A stretch of DNA of 64,000 nucleotides from Candidatus Thorarchaeota archaeon (GCA_003345555.1 PRDJ01000057.1:1-64000), one strand, 5' to 3'; positions 1 to 9,011 are shown, counted from the first letter of the stretch. Notes: generated by a model from the letters alone, not told the origin. Numbers and translations: made by a program.

Positions 1-1572
1 ACAATGGCTCCCTGCAGCGGTCGTCACGTTGTATGTGCACGATCTCCACTAACAGGGTTCTGGGGCGAATCAAACTCAGGTGGCCACTTTGGGGCGAACC
101 TTAGATTTTCAGGTTACGACGGGATACTCATCAAGGGGCGAGCCAAAAAACCCACTATCCTCTTCATCGATGACGGATCTCCAACTCTGGTTCCCGGGGA
201 GCACCTTTGGGGTATGACTACTGACACTGCTCAAGAGAGAATCAAGAAAGACCTTGGAAGAGTGCAGGTGGCCTGCATTGGTCCTGCAGGAGAGAACAAG
301 GTCAGGTTTGCAAGCATTATGAACGACGAGAGGTCGGCAGCAAGATGCGGCCTCGGAGCAGTCATGGGTTCAAAGCTACTCAAGGCGATTGCAGTTCGAG
401 GCAGAAATGAGGTTCCGCTGGCAGACCCTAGTGGTTTCAAGGCTTTAGCTCAGAAATCCTCTCAGACTCTGGGTGAACTCATGGCGCCACTCAGAGACTC
501 AGGCACCGCAGTCTACGTGGACATAGGCATGGAATTCAATGATATGCCCATCAAGTACTTTCAAGAAACCTCCTTCGACATCTCATCTCTCAATGCCAAG
601 GCCATGGCATCAATCTTGACGGGCAGGATTGCTTGTCACTCGTGTCCCATTGGTTGCGGTCGCAAGGTTTCGATTCCCGAGATGGGTCTCGAAGACATCG
701 CCGGGCCCGAGTATCAGACAATTGCGGCTTTCGGAACCAATGTCATGAATACCGACATCAGACAAGTAGCCAGAATGAATAGGCTCTGCAATCAGCTTGG
801 CATGGATACAATATCTTGCGGCAGTACCTTAGCACTGTCAATGTACCTGCGTGAGACCGGTGTTTTGGACATAGACTTGGATTGGGGCGACAGTGACAAG
901 ATGGCTGACATGATCTACGCCATCGCCCTACGCCAGGGACAAGGGAATCTGCTGGCAGAAGGGTCCAAGCGTCTTGGCGATTCTCTAGGTGCCAGCGACC
1001 AAGTCCTTCATGTAAAGGGGCTGGAGGTTCCGAATCATGACCCTCGCGCATTCTCCGGGATGGCGACAATCTATGCTGTAGCAGCTCGTGGCGCCACGCA
1101 CCTAGAGGGCGATATGTACAGCGTGGACATGGGCGCTGATGTGAGAGAGCTGGGAATAAACAGCGGAGACAGGCTCGACAATGAGGGCAAGGGTGCGATA
1201 GCCGCAAGGGCTCAAGACTACAGAGCATTCTTCGATTCACTAGTGATCTGCCACTTTGCGATACTTCCACTCCAAACGATTGTCGACCTGGTTCGCATGG
1301 CCACAGGGAGCACTCTGACCATCAATGACATGTTGACCCTTGGTGCTCGCAGTGTGGCTATCAAGCGGTTGTTCAATCTGAAGTGCGGTTTGAAGCCCGC
1401 GGATGATATACTGCCGGCAAGGCTACTGAAACCTCTCCCTGACAGTGCAACTGACGACTTTGTACCAGATATTCAGATGCAGCTAAAAGACTACTATGCC
1501 TATCGAAGGTGGGACAGAAAGACGGGCAGACCAAGCAGTGAAGCCTTCAAGGAGCTTGGGCTGGTACCCTAA
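1..1572 (+). CDS. Aldehyde ferredoxin oxidoreductase family protein, 5' end cut by window
   Basis: This is a tungsten- or molybdenum-bis(pterin) oxidoreductase of the AOR family, which usually oxidises aldehydes with ferredoxin as electron acceptor. The reading frame is open to the window edge and enters at the family motif PCSGRHVV, so roughly the first 80-100 residues lie outside. The [4Fe-4S] ligands are visible as CHSCPIGC (codons near 634-657) and a fourth Cys in FNLKCGLKP near the C-terminus, followed by the family ending DDILPARLL. Its stop overlaps by 4 nt, tail to tail, with the SCP2 gene on the other strand. The family is secure; the natural aldehyde cannot be read from sequence. 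Confidence 0.93.
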   Translation, partial: TMAPCSGRHVVCARSPLTGFWGESNSGGHFGANLRFSGYDGILIKGRAKKPTILFIDDGSPTLVPGEHLWGMTTDTAQERIKKDLGRVQVACIGPAGENKVRFASIMNDERSAARCGLGAVMGSKLLKAIAVRGRNEVPLADPSGFKALAQKSSQTLGELMAPLRDSGTAVYVDIGMEFNDMPIKYFQETSFDISSLNAKAMASILTGRIACHSCPIGCGRKVSIPEMGLEDIAGPEYQTIAAFGTNVMNTDIRQVARMNRLCNQLGMDTISCGSTLALSMYLRETGVLDIDLDWGDSDKMADMIYAIALRQGQGNLLAEGSKRLGDSLGASDQVLHVKGLEVPNHDPRAFSGMATIYAVAARGATHLEGDMYSVDMGADVRELGINSGDRLDNEGKGAIAARAQDYRAFFDSLVICHFAILPLQTIVDLVRMATGSTLTINDMLTLGARSVAIKRLFNLKCGLKPADDILPARLLKPLPDSATDDFVPDIQMQLKDYYAYRRWDRKTGRPSSEAFKELGLVP

Positions 1573-1916
1573 GCTTTCATCAGACGCTGAAGCTTCATGA
1601 GATCTCTCACTGGGCCCTTTGTCTTGATTCGGCCTCCCATAGCCGCACGTGTGGCCGACACCGTGCCATTCAGGATTCCAAGTATGGTCTCACTGTCCGT
1701 GGTAACTATCAAGTCGGGGTTCTCTGTGGACCCTTCCATCACCGATGCCTGTCCGTTCTGGAAAACCATCGACACATTGAGTCCTATGTCCTCGAAGCTC
1801 ATTAGAAGGGTTTTATCAAAGCCTTCGAAGTGCTTGCGTGTCTTTGGATCTTCAGTCTTACTGGCCATCTTGTGCATTGCCTGCAGAACCTCTTCCTTCG
1901 TCGCCACCTCGATCAC
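1569..1916 (-). CDS. SCP2 sterol-carrier domain protein
   Basis: A 115-residue protein that is essentially one SCP2 domain, a small fold with a hydrophobic tunnel for lipids or other apolar ligands. Typical features are the central hydrophobic strands, the segment NPDLIVTTDSETILGILNG and the C-terminal helices with GGRIKTKGPVRDLMKL. It starts at GTG 1916 and has no signal peptide or membrane segment, so it is cytosolic. A second SCP2 protein is encoded at 52398. The ligand is unknown. Confidence 0.8.
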   Translation of the reverse strand: MIEVATKEEVLQAMHKMASKTEDPKTRKHFEGFDKTLLMSFEDIGLNVSMVFQNGQASVMEGSTENPDLIVTTDSETILGILNGTVSATRAAMGGRIKTKGPVRDLMKLQRLMKA

Positions 1917-2098
1917 ATCCCTAATTCGCGAATCTTCGATTTTTGAGTTCGCTCGATTCTATTCAGAATGAGGCCTATACAAAAGGTTGCCGAGGGCCAT
2001 ATCGTTCTTATGAGATGGCAACCAAGGCTGCGCAACAGCATGTCCGTATCCGACACCTTATTTCATGACTCTGGCCGCCTTCGGACCGGCGTGACACC

Positions 2099-3025
2099 GT
2101 GCAAATCATCCAAGACCTTTTGTTCAGGTTTGGCTTGTTCTATTTCCTAATCTTGGCAGGATACCTGCTGAGCAGGGTGTCACAGAAAGTCTTCACATTC
2201 GGCAAGCTTCTCAACTCTCTTCTCATCAATCTCCTTCTGCCCCTCCTAGTACTCTACACACTCCTGAATGTCTCTGGTCAGATTCTTGCTGAATTCTTTG
2301 CGATAATTGGGTTAGCAGTACTTGCTCACTTGCTTGGCGCAGGGATAATGCTCCTAAGACTCAGGAAGTCGAAACTCGAACGCAGGGCACAAGGTGCTCT
2401 GCTGCTTTCTGCTGCATATATTAACAGCATTTTCTTGCCCATTCCTCTGGTTCTGATTCTCATTGGACCCGAGGGTATTCCGATTGTGGCGCTGTTCTCT
2501 GTCGTCCAGGTTACACTGCTGGCCCTTATCGGTCCCGTAATAGGTTCTGCATACGGCGGCAAGAAGTCCAGCTGGAGATCCGCCGCCCGCTCGGTTCTCT
2601 TGTTTCCACCCCTGTTGGCTGTGTTTCTTGCAGTTGTACTCATGACCTTCGGCATAGTGCTACCCACCGTACTGGCATCAGGTCTCTCTCTGAGTGGCAC
2701 ACTGACCACTTATCTGGCACTGCTTGAAGTGGGTATCAGTGTCGGCCATCGTTTCTCCTTGGTGGATGCACGCACTGCATTGGATGCGATACTTGTTCGC
2801 CAGCTTATCGTACCTGCAATCATTGTCGCGGTCTTGTTATTCATTGGTTTGTCGGAGATCACGACGAAGGTTCTCATCCTAGAGGCCATGATGCCTTCGG
2901 CGGTAACGACAGTCGTCTACGCGGCAGGTCTGAACCTAGATTCCGAGCTGACGGCGACAGTTGTTACTGTTGGCACGCTCTTGCTTCTCCCGGTGATTCC
3001 GTTCTTGTGGTTGATAATCGGCTAG
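2099..3025 (+). CDS. Auxin efflux carrier (AEC) family permease
   Basis: An integral membrane protein of 308 residues with about ten hydrophobic segments arranged in two halves, as in the AEC/BART superfamily (plant PIN carriers, bacterial malate permeases). The first half has FGKLLNSLLINLLLPLLVLY and the second half the equivalent MMPSAVTTVVYAAGLNLDSE, the usual crossover region. The start is GTG 2099, directly before the first hydrophobic helix. The substrate, probably an organic anion, is not predictable. The gene stands alone. Confidence 0.8.
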   Translation: MQIIQDLLFRFGLFYFLILAGYLLSRVSQKVFTFGKLLNSLLINLLLPLLVLYTLLNVSGQILAEFFAIIGLAVLAHLLGAGIMLLRLRKSKLERRAQGALLLSAAYINSIFLPIPLVLILIGPEGIPIVALFSVVQVTLLALIGPVIGSAYGGKKSSWRSAARSVLLFPPLLAVFLAVVLMTFGIVLPTVLASGLSLSGTLTTYLALLEVGISVGHRFSLVDARTALDAILVRQLIVPAIIVAVLLFIGLSEITTKVLILEAMMPSAVTTVVYAAGLNLDSELTATVVTVGTLLLLPVIPFLWLIIG

Positions 3026-3121
3026 CTGCATTCAGAGACCGCACTTGCCATCGAGGACAGACAACTCCATCCGAATGCATATATCATCCGATTCTCAAGC
3101 CAGTCATTGGCAGTGAGTTGT

Positions 3122-3445
3122 ATGAGCCGACACGTTTCTGAAAAGGAGCGAGACCCCGGCAAGATCAAGAAATCGCTCGACGATGCAGTGCACAAGTTGG
3201 ACCAAGAGTCCAGTTCAAGCGAAAGCTGGGGCGAGAAGCTGTCTGAGAATCGGGAAGAGTGGGAGGACCTCAAGAAGAAGATCAAGGAACGACAGAGGGC
3301 GCTAAAGGCTCTGGTGCGCGAAAAGAGGGCTGGCACGATTGGGGCAGAGGAATTCGAAAGGAAATACAAAGTGCTACAAGACGAACTCACAGAACTTGAG
3401 TTCGAAGTATACAACATGCGGCTAGGAACAGATCTGCATGTATGA
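3122..3445 (+). CDS. Small charged coiled-coil protein, function unknown
   Basis: A hydrophilic protein of 107 residues, rich in Lys and Glu, almost entirely helical. Residues about 40-100 show heptad-like spacing (EEWEDLKKKIKERQRALKAL, then EEFERKYKVLQDELTELEFE), so a dimeric coiled coil is likely. A TATA-like GCATATATC at 3077-3085 would place transcription start near 3107, which favours the ATG at 3122 over upstream TTG and GTG codons. No catalytic motif or Cys/His site is visible and I do not recognise a family. Confidence 0.7.
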   Translation: MSRHVSEKERDPGKIKKSLDDAVHKLDQESSSSESWGEKLSENREEWEDLKKKIKERQRALKALVREKRAGTIGAEEFERKYKVLQDELTELEFEVYNMRLGTDLHV

Positions 3446-3476
3446 TGGATGAATCCCCTTTTCTCATGGCTGTCAA

Positions 3477-4547
3477 CTACTCATGCTTCGCGCGCTGAAT
3501 AAGAACGGCGGTCTCAATTATCGCAACGACGGACAGTAGACCGGACATCATGATTAGAACGAGATTTGTTACACCGCTTGAGTTGGAGGCTGCTCCATGC
3601 TCAAGGGCGGACACCAATACGCCGAGGTTGTAAGACATCATTGCCACATAGTCTGCGAACCCCGAGAATGACACGGTATTCCACCAAATCAGTGTCCCTC
3701 CGTAGTCTTGGACCAACTGGTAAGCGAACTCCCCACCAGTCTCGAGTCGGGAGACGTCAGAACCCAGAATCAATTGGATAGTGCCGTTTCTGAGTGCGTC
3801 TTGGACCGTTAGAAGTTCACCGGGGGAGATGAATACGTTCTCAACCTGTAGGACCGCATCACAAATGATTCCGAATGTCTCCGCCACATAGGCCTCCTCT
3901 GCAGCGACCACTATTGCCCGCATGCTTGAGAAATGATATTGTGAGTTTCGAACGGCCACTAGGTCTTCGAATCCCTGTACGTCACCAACGAATCCTCTGA
4001 AGTTAGCGTTCCAGATACTGGACATCGTGAAATTGAGCATGCCAAGGGCTGCGCGTGTGGCATTCGCTATAGCAATAGCATTACGCGGTAACAACCAATA
4101 TCCGTGAGGGTTCGCATTCTGTTCCTCTTGGGACGTCTGGTTGCCTTCTCCCGTTCCCGGCATGGCCGACAATGTTGCTCCATAGTCTTCGTATCGTGCA
4201 ATCGCACTGCTGTCCTCTAGGCTTACGAATGGTTTGCCGGTTTGATTAATCAAGTCCGTTTCCCATGGGAAGTGGCCTGTAAGAACGAGCAGGTCCGCCG
4301 CATTTGCAGCATTGACAACATCCTGCGGCAACTGAGATGCATGGGGATCCAATCCTTCAGGGAACAAGGTGGATGCATTCACGTAATCTCCCCCAACCTG
4401 CTGCGCAATCCCTGCAAGGGGGGCAATGGATCCAGCAACTCTCAGAACGTTAGAGCTGCGATTTGAGGGTGAAGCAGGTGCTGCCAGTGGATAGAGTGTC
4501 AGAAGTATCGCTGACACAACAGCAATCACAGCTCTCTTTCTGGCCAC
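3477..4547 (-). CDS. Metal ABC transporter substrate-binding protein (ZnuA-like)
   Basis: An extracytoplasmic receptor of the cluster A-I family (ZnuA/MntC/TroA), which captures Zn, Mn or a related metal. It has an N-terminal signal sequence (residues 1-25), the metal motifs LDPHASQ and NPHGYWL, each giving one His ligand, and a C-terminal transmembrane helix (about residues 328-350, ending QRAKHE) that would anchor it to the membrane. The third family His is not obvious. It is transcribed away from the NikR-type regulator and ATPase/permease genes at 4680-6811, which complete the transporter. The exact metal is uncertain; a NikR-type regulator makes nickel worth considering. Confidence 0.87.
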   Translation of the reverse strand: MARKRAVIAVVSAILLTLYPLAAPASPSNRSSNVLRVAGSIAPLAGIAQQVGGDYVNASTLFPEGLDPHASQLPQDVVNAANAADLLVLTGHFPWETDLINQTGKPFVSLEDSSAIARYEDYGATLSAMPGTGEGNQTSQEEQNANPHGYWLLPRNAIAIANATRAALGMLNFTMSSIWNANFRGFVGDVQGFEDLVAVRNSQYHFSSMRAIVVAAEEAYVAETFGIICDAVLQVENVFISPGELLTVQDALRNGTIQLILGSDVSRLETGGEFAYQLVQDYGGTLIWWNTVSFSGFADYVAMMSYNLGVLVSALEHGAASNSSGVTNLVLIMMSGLLSVVAIIETAVLIQRAKHE

Positions 4548-4568
4548 TGGTCTCTACTCCTCCTGTGT

Positions 4569-4598
4569 GATATTAACATTTCATGGAATGCTAATATT
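4569..4598. promoter_or_regulatory. 30-bp inverted repeat between metal receptor and NikR-type regulator
   Basis: Left arm GATATTAACAT (4569-4579), 8-nt spacer, right arm ATGCTAATATT (4588-4598). The right arm read in reverse complement matches the left at 9 of 11 positions. It sits in the 132-bp divergent intergenic region and is AT-rich enough to overlap promoter elements of both units. NikR operators in bacteria are also paired half-sites of about 28 bp, so this is the natural candidate operator; binding is inferred. Confidence 0.55.
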
Positions 4599-4679
4599 CT
4601 TAAGGGTTCCGACAGAAGGCAAGATGCATCCTCGTGTTGCATCGAGGCAGACTCGTCAACCGTAGTGCGGGCGACCAAG

Positions 4680-5075
4680 ATGGCAATAGTAGCAGTCTCA
4701 ATGCCTGATTCTGATTTGAACGAACTTGAGAAGATGCAGACCGATGGAGGTTTTTCCAGCAGGTCCGAAGTGGTCCGACACGCACTGCAGTCACTTATCG
4801 CCGAACAGAGGACGCTGGAATTGGCTTCAGGTGACATCACGGCAGTCTTCACGGTCATATACTCGGAAAGAGGAAAGAACGACCAGTGTGACCAAGTGCA
4901 GCACGACTACAGCCGAATGGTAGCTGCGGTCATGCATGCTCATGCGACCGATGGCGGTTGTGTTGAAGTGATGCTGGTCAAGGGAGCGGCGAGCGGCGTG
5001 AGGGAATTCCTGAATAGGCTCAGGACCCAAAGGCAGGTGATTCGCGTTCAGGTCAGTCTTGTGGGAGCACAATGA
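4680..5075 (+). CDS. nikR: NikR-type metal-responsive ribbon-helix-helix regulator
   Basis: A transcription factor of 131 residues with an N-terminal CopG-type ribbon-helix-helix (residues 1-45, MAIVAVSMPDSDLNELEKM then SSRSEVVRHALQSLI) and a C-terminal ACT-like metal domain. The NikR ligand set is complete: H75 in QHDYS, H86 and H88 in HAHATDGGC, and C94. ATG 4680 aligns the first beta-strand with the family and is preferred to the upstream GTG 4665. It is the first gene of a three-gene operon with the ATPase (1-nt gap) and permease, so it probably controls this transporter through the palindrome at 4569-4598. Confidence 0.88.
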   Translation: MAIVAVSMPDSDLNELEKMQTDGGFSSRSEVVRHALQSLIAEQRTLELASGDITAVFTVIYSERGKNDQCDQVQHDYSRMVAAVMHAHATDGGCVEVMLVKGAASGVREFLNRLRTQRQVIRVQVSLVGAQ

Positions 5076-5076
5076 T

Positions 5077-5880
5077 ATGGAACCCCGGTATCTATTCGAT
5101 GCTGCAGACCTGATGGTCAGGTATCCGAACGGCGAGGTAGCATTGCATGATGTCACGTTCAAAGTGAAAGCTCCATCATTTACTGCTATCATTGGGCCGA
5201 ATGGATCGGGGAAGAGCACCCTCCTCAAGACAGCACTGGGCATGATGAAGCCCATGAAGGGTTACATAAGAGTTCTCGGCTATGACTCTCAACGTGATAA
5301 GGCCAAGATACGAAGACTCGTACGATATGTGCCCCAGCGAGATCGGATTGGTCTCACTGTGCCTATGAAAGTGAAGGATATCGTGCTCATGGGCCGACTG
5401 TTGAAGAAGCTACCTCCAAGGCTTGCCTCCAGTCATGACGTCGAGGTCGCGAAGACTGCACTTGAACAGGTTGACATGCTTGACATGTGGAACCATCCTT
5501 TTCCTGAATTGTCTGGTGGTCAACGCCAAAGGGTTCTGGTTGCGAGAGCATTGGCTGGAGAGGGAGAGATACTCATGCTTGATGAACCTCTTACAGGCAC
5601 CGATATAGAGAGTCAGGATCTAATTGTGAAAGCTCTGAGCGAGTATCATGAGAATAATGAAGTCAGCATTGTAATCGTCACGCACGACCTGAATCCGGTC
5701 CATACGATGGTCGAGAATGTTCTTCTTCTCAAGGGAACCGTCGAAGGAATCGGCGAGCCATGTAGTATCATGGACCCAGAGATTGTTGCTCGCGTCTACG
5801 GACCAACGGCGAGGATAGTAGAGTATGGTGGGCACAAGTACTGTGTTATGAAGGATCTGGGATTTGATCGTCATGATTGA
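5077..5880 (+). CDS. Metal ABC transporter ATP-binding protein (ZnuC-like)
   Basis: The cytosolic ATPase of the metal importer. It has Walker A GPNGSGKST (residues 40-48), the signature LSGGQRQR, Walker B ILMLDEP and the H-loop VTHD. The Zn/Mn family of ABC ATPases is the best fit because the permease that follows belongs to the ABC-3 family. ATG 5077 begins one base after the regulator's stop codon, indicating cotranscription. Its last eight bases overlap the start of the permease gene. Confidence 0.92.
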   Translation: MEPRYLFDAADLMVRYPNGEVALHDVTFKVKAPSFTAIIGPNGSGKSTLLKTALGMMKPMKGYIRVLGYDSQRDKAKIRRLVRYVPQRDRIGLTVPMKVKDIVLMGRLLKKLPPRLASSHDVEVAKTALEQVDMLDMWNHPFPELSGGQRQRVLVARALAGEGEILMLDEPLTGTDIESQDLIVKALSEYHENNEVSIVIVTHDLNPVHTMVENVLLLKGTVEGIGEPCSIMDPEIVARVYGPTARIVEYGGHKYCVMKDLGFDRHD

Positions 5881-6811
5881 TATCATTCAACTCATCTTAA
5901 CGACGCCGTTTCTGCAGCGCGCGCTCGTTGGTGCAATACTAATCGCCATCGTGTCCTCGACTAGCGGCACATTTCTTGTGTTCCGAGGGCTCTCGTTCAT
6001 GACCTCAGGTGTTGCTCATGCAGCTCTAGGCGGTGCAGCTCTGGGTTTGTTCCTGCAGTACACAGGAATAGCCCCTTGGTTCGACCCGATACTTGGAGCG
6101 CTTGTCTTTAGCGTCTTTGTGGCCTTGGTAACGGGCTACGCTGGCGAATCTGGAATAACGGAGAAAATGGAGGTTGCAGTCGGCGTATCCTTCGCATTAT
6201 CAATGAGCATTGCCGTGTTCCTGATGTACTATATTCCGCCAACTCAGGTTCCGCAAATTTGGGGCTATCTCATAGGCGATATCTTACTGCTGAACACCTT
6301 CGACATTATCATGTTAGCAGGAACCGCCTTGCTTCTTCTGCTGATCACGATGATGTTCAACAAGGAGTTCGTCTATGTCAGCGTTGACATGGAGGGCTCT
6401 CTTGCACATGGACTGAATGCACGCTTGTATCACTACTTGATGCTCATAACTTCAGCCCTCGCCATTGCTCTTGCTACCAAAGCTGTTGGGGCCATTCTTG
6501 TATATGCCATAATGGTTGCACCTGCCGCGGCGTCAAACGAGGTTGTCCATTCTGTGAGGGGTGTTGTGGTGGGAGTATTCTGCATAGCTGTGCTGTCAGA
6601 AGTGGTTGGACTCGTTGTGTCATTCGCAGTCAGGGCATCGCCGAGCGCGATTGCGGGAATCATCGCGGCATTGTCATATGTCATAGCGATGCAGATCAAG
6701 AGGATTCGAGAGCGGGTGAAGCAAGTTGGAGTCCCATCCAGGTCTCAGGACTTGAAGAAGACGATATCCCCGCCGACTCCAGACGGGCCTGATGCCAATC
6801 ATGCGCATTGA
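5873..6811 (+). CDS. Metal ABC transporter permease (ZnuB-like, ABC-3 family)
   Basis: A membrane protein of 312 residues with about eight helices and the ABC-3 features RALVGAILIAIVSSTSGTFL, MTSGVAHAALGGAALG and ALATKAVGAILVYAIMVAPAA. It forms the transport channel together with the ATPase encoded just upstream and the receptor encoded at 3477-4547. The ATG at 5873 overlaps the ATPase stop codon (ATGATTGA), which indicates translational coupling. The C-terminal 30 residues are polar and end in HAH, possibly a weak metal site. Confidence 0.92.
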   Translation: MIDIIQLILTTPFLQRALVGAILIAIVSSTSGTFLVFRGLSFMTSGVAHAALGGAALGLFLQYTGIAPWFDPILGALVFSVFVALVTGYAGESGITEKMEVAVGVSFALSMSIAVFLMYYIPPTQVPQIWGYLIGDILLLNTFDIIMLAGTALLLLLITMMFNKEFVYVSVDMEGSLAHGLNARLYHYLMLITSALAIALATKAVGAILVYAIMVAPAAASNEVVHSVRGVVVGVFCIAVLSEVVGLVVSFAVRASPSAIAGIIAALSYVIAMQIKRIRERVKQVGVPSRSQDLKKTISPPTPDGPDANHAH

Positions 6812-6867
6812 ACGAACTCGTGTCCGAACGCCAGACTTGCTCTGTCTAGGCACATTCTTGGCGGTAT

Positions 6868-6876
6868 GTTTAAGTA
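6868..6876 (+). promoter_or_regulatory. TATA-like promoter element
   Basis: GTTTAAGTA lies 31-39 nt upstream of GTG 6907 and resembles the CTTAAG-type elements found before several other genes in this window. Transcription is predicted to begin near 6898, giving a very short leader. Confidence 0.5.
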
Positions 6877-6906
6877 AGATACGAGGGCTCTCCGGCGCCA
6901 AGGTCG

Positions 6907-7311
6907 GTGAGAACGGCTGTGAGCGATGAGGTTCCAGAGCGCCGCGAGGTTGTACGATCCACAGTGGTATCGGTGATTCTTGCTGTAGTCTTCCTTATTC
7001 TCGCTATCGCACTCTGGGCGTGGTCAGCTCCTGGACTGGTAAGCCCGGTTTCTTACCTGAATTCCATCAATCCATACATATCCGTGGTCCTTGAGATTCT
7101 TGCGATGTTTGGGTTCTTTGTCTTCATCACAGTAACCGTAGTGAATCTCAGGCTTGGTCTTACTGAGATAAGAGCAGGATGGACCGAGGTTGTCACGACG
7201 ATTGTCTTGGTCACGATAGTGTCGTGGGCCATGTTTGGTGCTAGCATAAGCGGAGCTAGCTTGATTCTTTCCTTGGCCTTCGTTGTCTACCTGTACTTGC
7301 TGCAAGACTGA
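6907..7311 (+). CDS. Small integral membrane protein, unknown function
   Basis: A protein of 134 residues with a short charged N-terminus (DEVPERREVVRS) and four hydrophobic helices at about residues 18-40, 54-78, 90-108 and 113-131. No transport or catalytic motif is visible. It has its own promoter element and sits between the metal transporter operon and the proteasome gene. GTG 6907 is used; GTG 6919 is a possible alternative. I do not recognise the family. Confidence 0.65.
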   Translation: MRTAVSDEVPERREVVRSTVVSVILAVVFLILAIALWAWSAPGLVSPVSYLNSINPYISVVLEILAMFGFFVFITVTVVNLRLGLTEIRAGWTEVVTTIVLVTIVSWAMFGASISGASLILSLAFVVYLYLLQD

Positions 7312-7455
7312 TCAGGATGTCACGTCCTGAAGGACAGGTTGTTTCTCTGTCATCTAGAAGACAAGCTCTTAATGGCAAACTTTATGTGCCGTAATAGAGA
7401 GGCCTCCTTAGTCCAGTGACAGAACTCGAGAACGCTGGCCGCATTGAACGCGTCT

Positions 7456-7482
7456 GAACTGGCCGGCCTCATCGGCTGGTTC
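7456..7482 (+). other. Hairpin in the leader of the proteasome alpha gene
   Basis: GAACTGGCCG (7456-7465) and CGGCTGGTTC (7473-7482) pair over ten positions with two G-U pairs and a 7-nt loop. It lies 54 nt before the ATG at 7536 in an otherwise gene-free 224-nt interval. TATA-like sequences near 7362 and 7378 would put it inside the 5' untranslated region. Function is unknown. Confidence 0.4.
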
Positions 7483-7535
7483 TGAGCTCGTGACTTCGCG
7501 GAATTCGTTGCGAGCATTACTTGGAGGATATTGTC

Positions 7536-8270
7536 ATGTTTGGTATCAGCGGCGCAGGCTACGATATGAGCACAAGCATATTCAGCCCGGACGGCCGTAT
7601 ATTCGCCGCAGAATATGCAAAGAAAGCTGTCGAGCAAGGCGCGACATCCATCGGCATTCTTGTCAACGAGGGCGTGGTCCTTCTTGCAGAGAAGAAGATG
7701 ATGCCACTGCAGGAGTCTGAGAGTGTAGAGAAGATATCCAAAGTGGACGACCACATTGGAGTGGCAACGTCCGGCTTCATGGCTGATGCACGGCGGCTGC
7801 TTGAGGAAGCAAGAATCAAGGCGCAGTCGTATTGGATTACTTACGACGAACCTATCCCCGCCGAGGCATTGGCCGAACACATATGCGATATCAAGTCACA
7901 GTTCACTCTGGATGCGAGGGGTCGTCCCTTTGGCGTGGCAATGATTATTGCATCAGTTGATGCCGATAGCCAACCTCATCTCTTCGTCACAGACCCGGTA
8001 GGAACCTACTTTGGTTTTCTCGCCGCAGTAATCGGACGCGGAAGCACTCGGGCAGGAGAGTATCTTGAGAAACAGTACAAGCGCAAGTTGAAGCTGCCCC
8101 AGGCAACTACTCTGGCTATTGATGCTCTTCGACAGGCCAGCGATACAGAGCTGACCTCAGAGAACGTCGAGATAGCAAGAATAGCGGTCAGTGACGGCAG
8201 ATTTCGCAGGCTTTCGCGGTCAGAGATCGATAGTCTCTTGATGCCCGCGAAACCAGAGAAGAAACCGTAA
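7536..8270 (+). CDS. psmA: Proteasome subunit alpha
   Basis: This alpha-ring subunit of the 20S proteasome forms the gated outer rings of the protein-degrading chamber. The start ATG 7536 is set by a GGAGG ribosome-binding site at 7523-7527 and by the family N-terminus MFGISGAGYD...FSPDGRIF. Residues 9-11 read YDM where archaeal and eukaryotic alpha subunits usually have YDR, a motif involved in gate opening and regulator docking. The rest (EYAKKAVEQGATSIGI, LTLDARGRPFGVA-like core) is typical. It opens the classical archaeal superoperon continuing with SBDS and the exosome. Confidence 0.95.
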   Translation: MFGISGAGYDMSTSIFSPDGRIFAAEYAKKAVEQGATSIGILVNEGVVLLAEKKMMPLQESESVEKISKVDDHIGVATSGFMADARRLLEEARIKAQSYWITYDEPIPAEALAEHICDIKSQFTLDARGRPFGVAMIIASVDADSQPHLFVTDPVGTYFGFLAAVIGRGSTRAGEYLEKQYKRKLKLPQATTLAIDALRQASDTELTSENVEIARIAVSDGRFRRLSRSEIDSLLMPAKPEKKP

Positions 8271-8288
8271 GGAGCTGGCAGCAAGTTG

Positions 8289-9011
8289 ATGGGTTCGGGC
8301 ACTAAGGCGGGCGAGAAGTGGGTAAAGCTTGATTCCGTAATCATAGGCTGGCAGAAGGGCCATCTTCGGTTTGAGATACTCGTGGATCCGGAATTGGCTT
8401 TCAGGTACAGACGTGGTGAGGACGTGCCCCTTGAGGACATCCTGAAGTCCTATGATGTCTATGAGGATGCCAAGCGAGGTGGTCACGCTTCAATGGATCT
8501 CGTGAAAGACACCTTCGGGACGACCGAGATATTCGAAATCGCTCCCAACATAATCAAGCATGGACAATTCAAACTCACGGCGGAGCAACGAACGCAGCTC
8601 GTGAATGAGAAAACCGAAACGATCATTGCTAGCATCGCGAAACGCGCTATCAACCCACAGACAGGGCACCCGCATCCTCCAGACAGGATTCGCCAAGCAA
8701 TGCAGGAAGCCAAGGTCAGGGTTGACCCGTTCATTAAGGTTGATGAGCAAATCCCCAGCGTTGTCAAGGCACTACTTGTAATCATTCCGATTTCCTTTGA
8801 GAGTGTCAAAATCAGGATTACGATACCTGCGGCCTATACTGGAAAGGGGTACAGCATGGTGGCGAATGTTGGCGTGATCAAATCGGATGCCTGGGAGCGT
8901 GATGGCTCGTGGTCTGGACTTGTCGAGATACCCGCGTCGCAGAGACAGACGCTCTACGATGAACTGAACAAGCTGTCAAAGGGACAGATTCGGATTGAGG
9001 TGGAGAGGTAA
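8289..9011 (+). CDS. SBDS/Sdo1 ribosome maturation protein
   Basis: The archaeal ortholog of Shwachman-Bodian-Diamond protein, which helps release the anti-association factor from the large ribosomal subunit. The three expected parts are present: the N-terminal FYSH domain (VNEKTE preceded by FGTTEIFEIAPNIIKHGQ), a central three-helix domain (NPQTGHPHPPDRIRQAMQEA) and a ferredoxin-like C-terminal domain. ATG 8289 is chosen over the adjacent TTG 8286. The gene lies 18 nt after psmA and before the exosome genes, its conserved archaeal position. Confidence 0.95.
   Translation: MGSGTKAGEKWVKLDSVIIGWQKGHLRFEILVDPELAFRYRRGEDVPLEDILKSYDVYEDAKRGGHASMDLVKDTFGTTEIFEIAPNIIKHGQFKLTAEQRTQLVNEKTETIIASIAKRAINPQTGHPHPPDRIRQAMQEAKVRVDPFIKVDEQIPSVVKALLVIIPISFESVKIRITIPAAYTGKGYSMVANVGVIKSDAWERDGSWSGLVEIPASQRQTLYDELNKLSKGQIRIEVER

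Noticed and set aside
758-1270. 170-codon minus-strand frame inside the aldehyde oxidoreductase gene
   Set aside because: Arg/Pro/Cys-rich shadow of a gene whose family motifs are unmistakable on the plus strand.
5063-5076. Longer N-terminus of the metal ATPase from TTG 5059
   Set aside because: It would overlap the NikR-type gene and add non-homologous residues; ATG 5077 fits the family and operon spacing.
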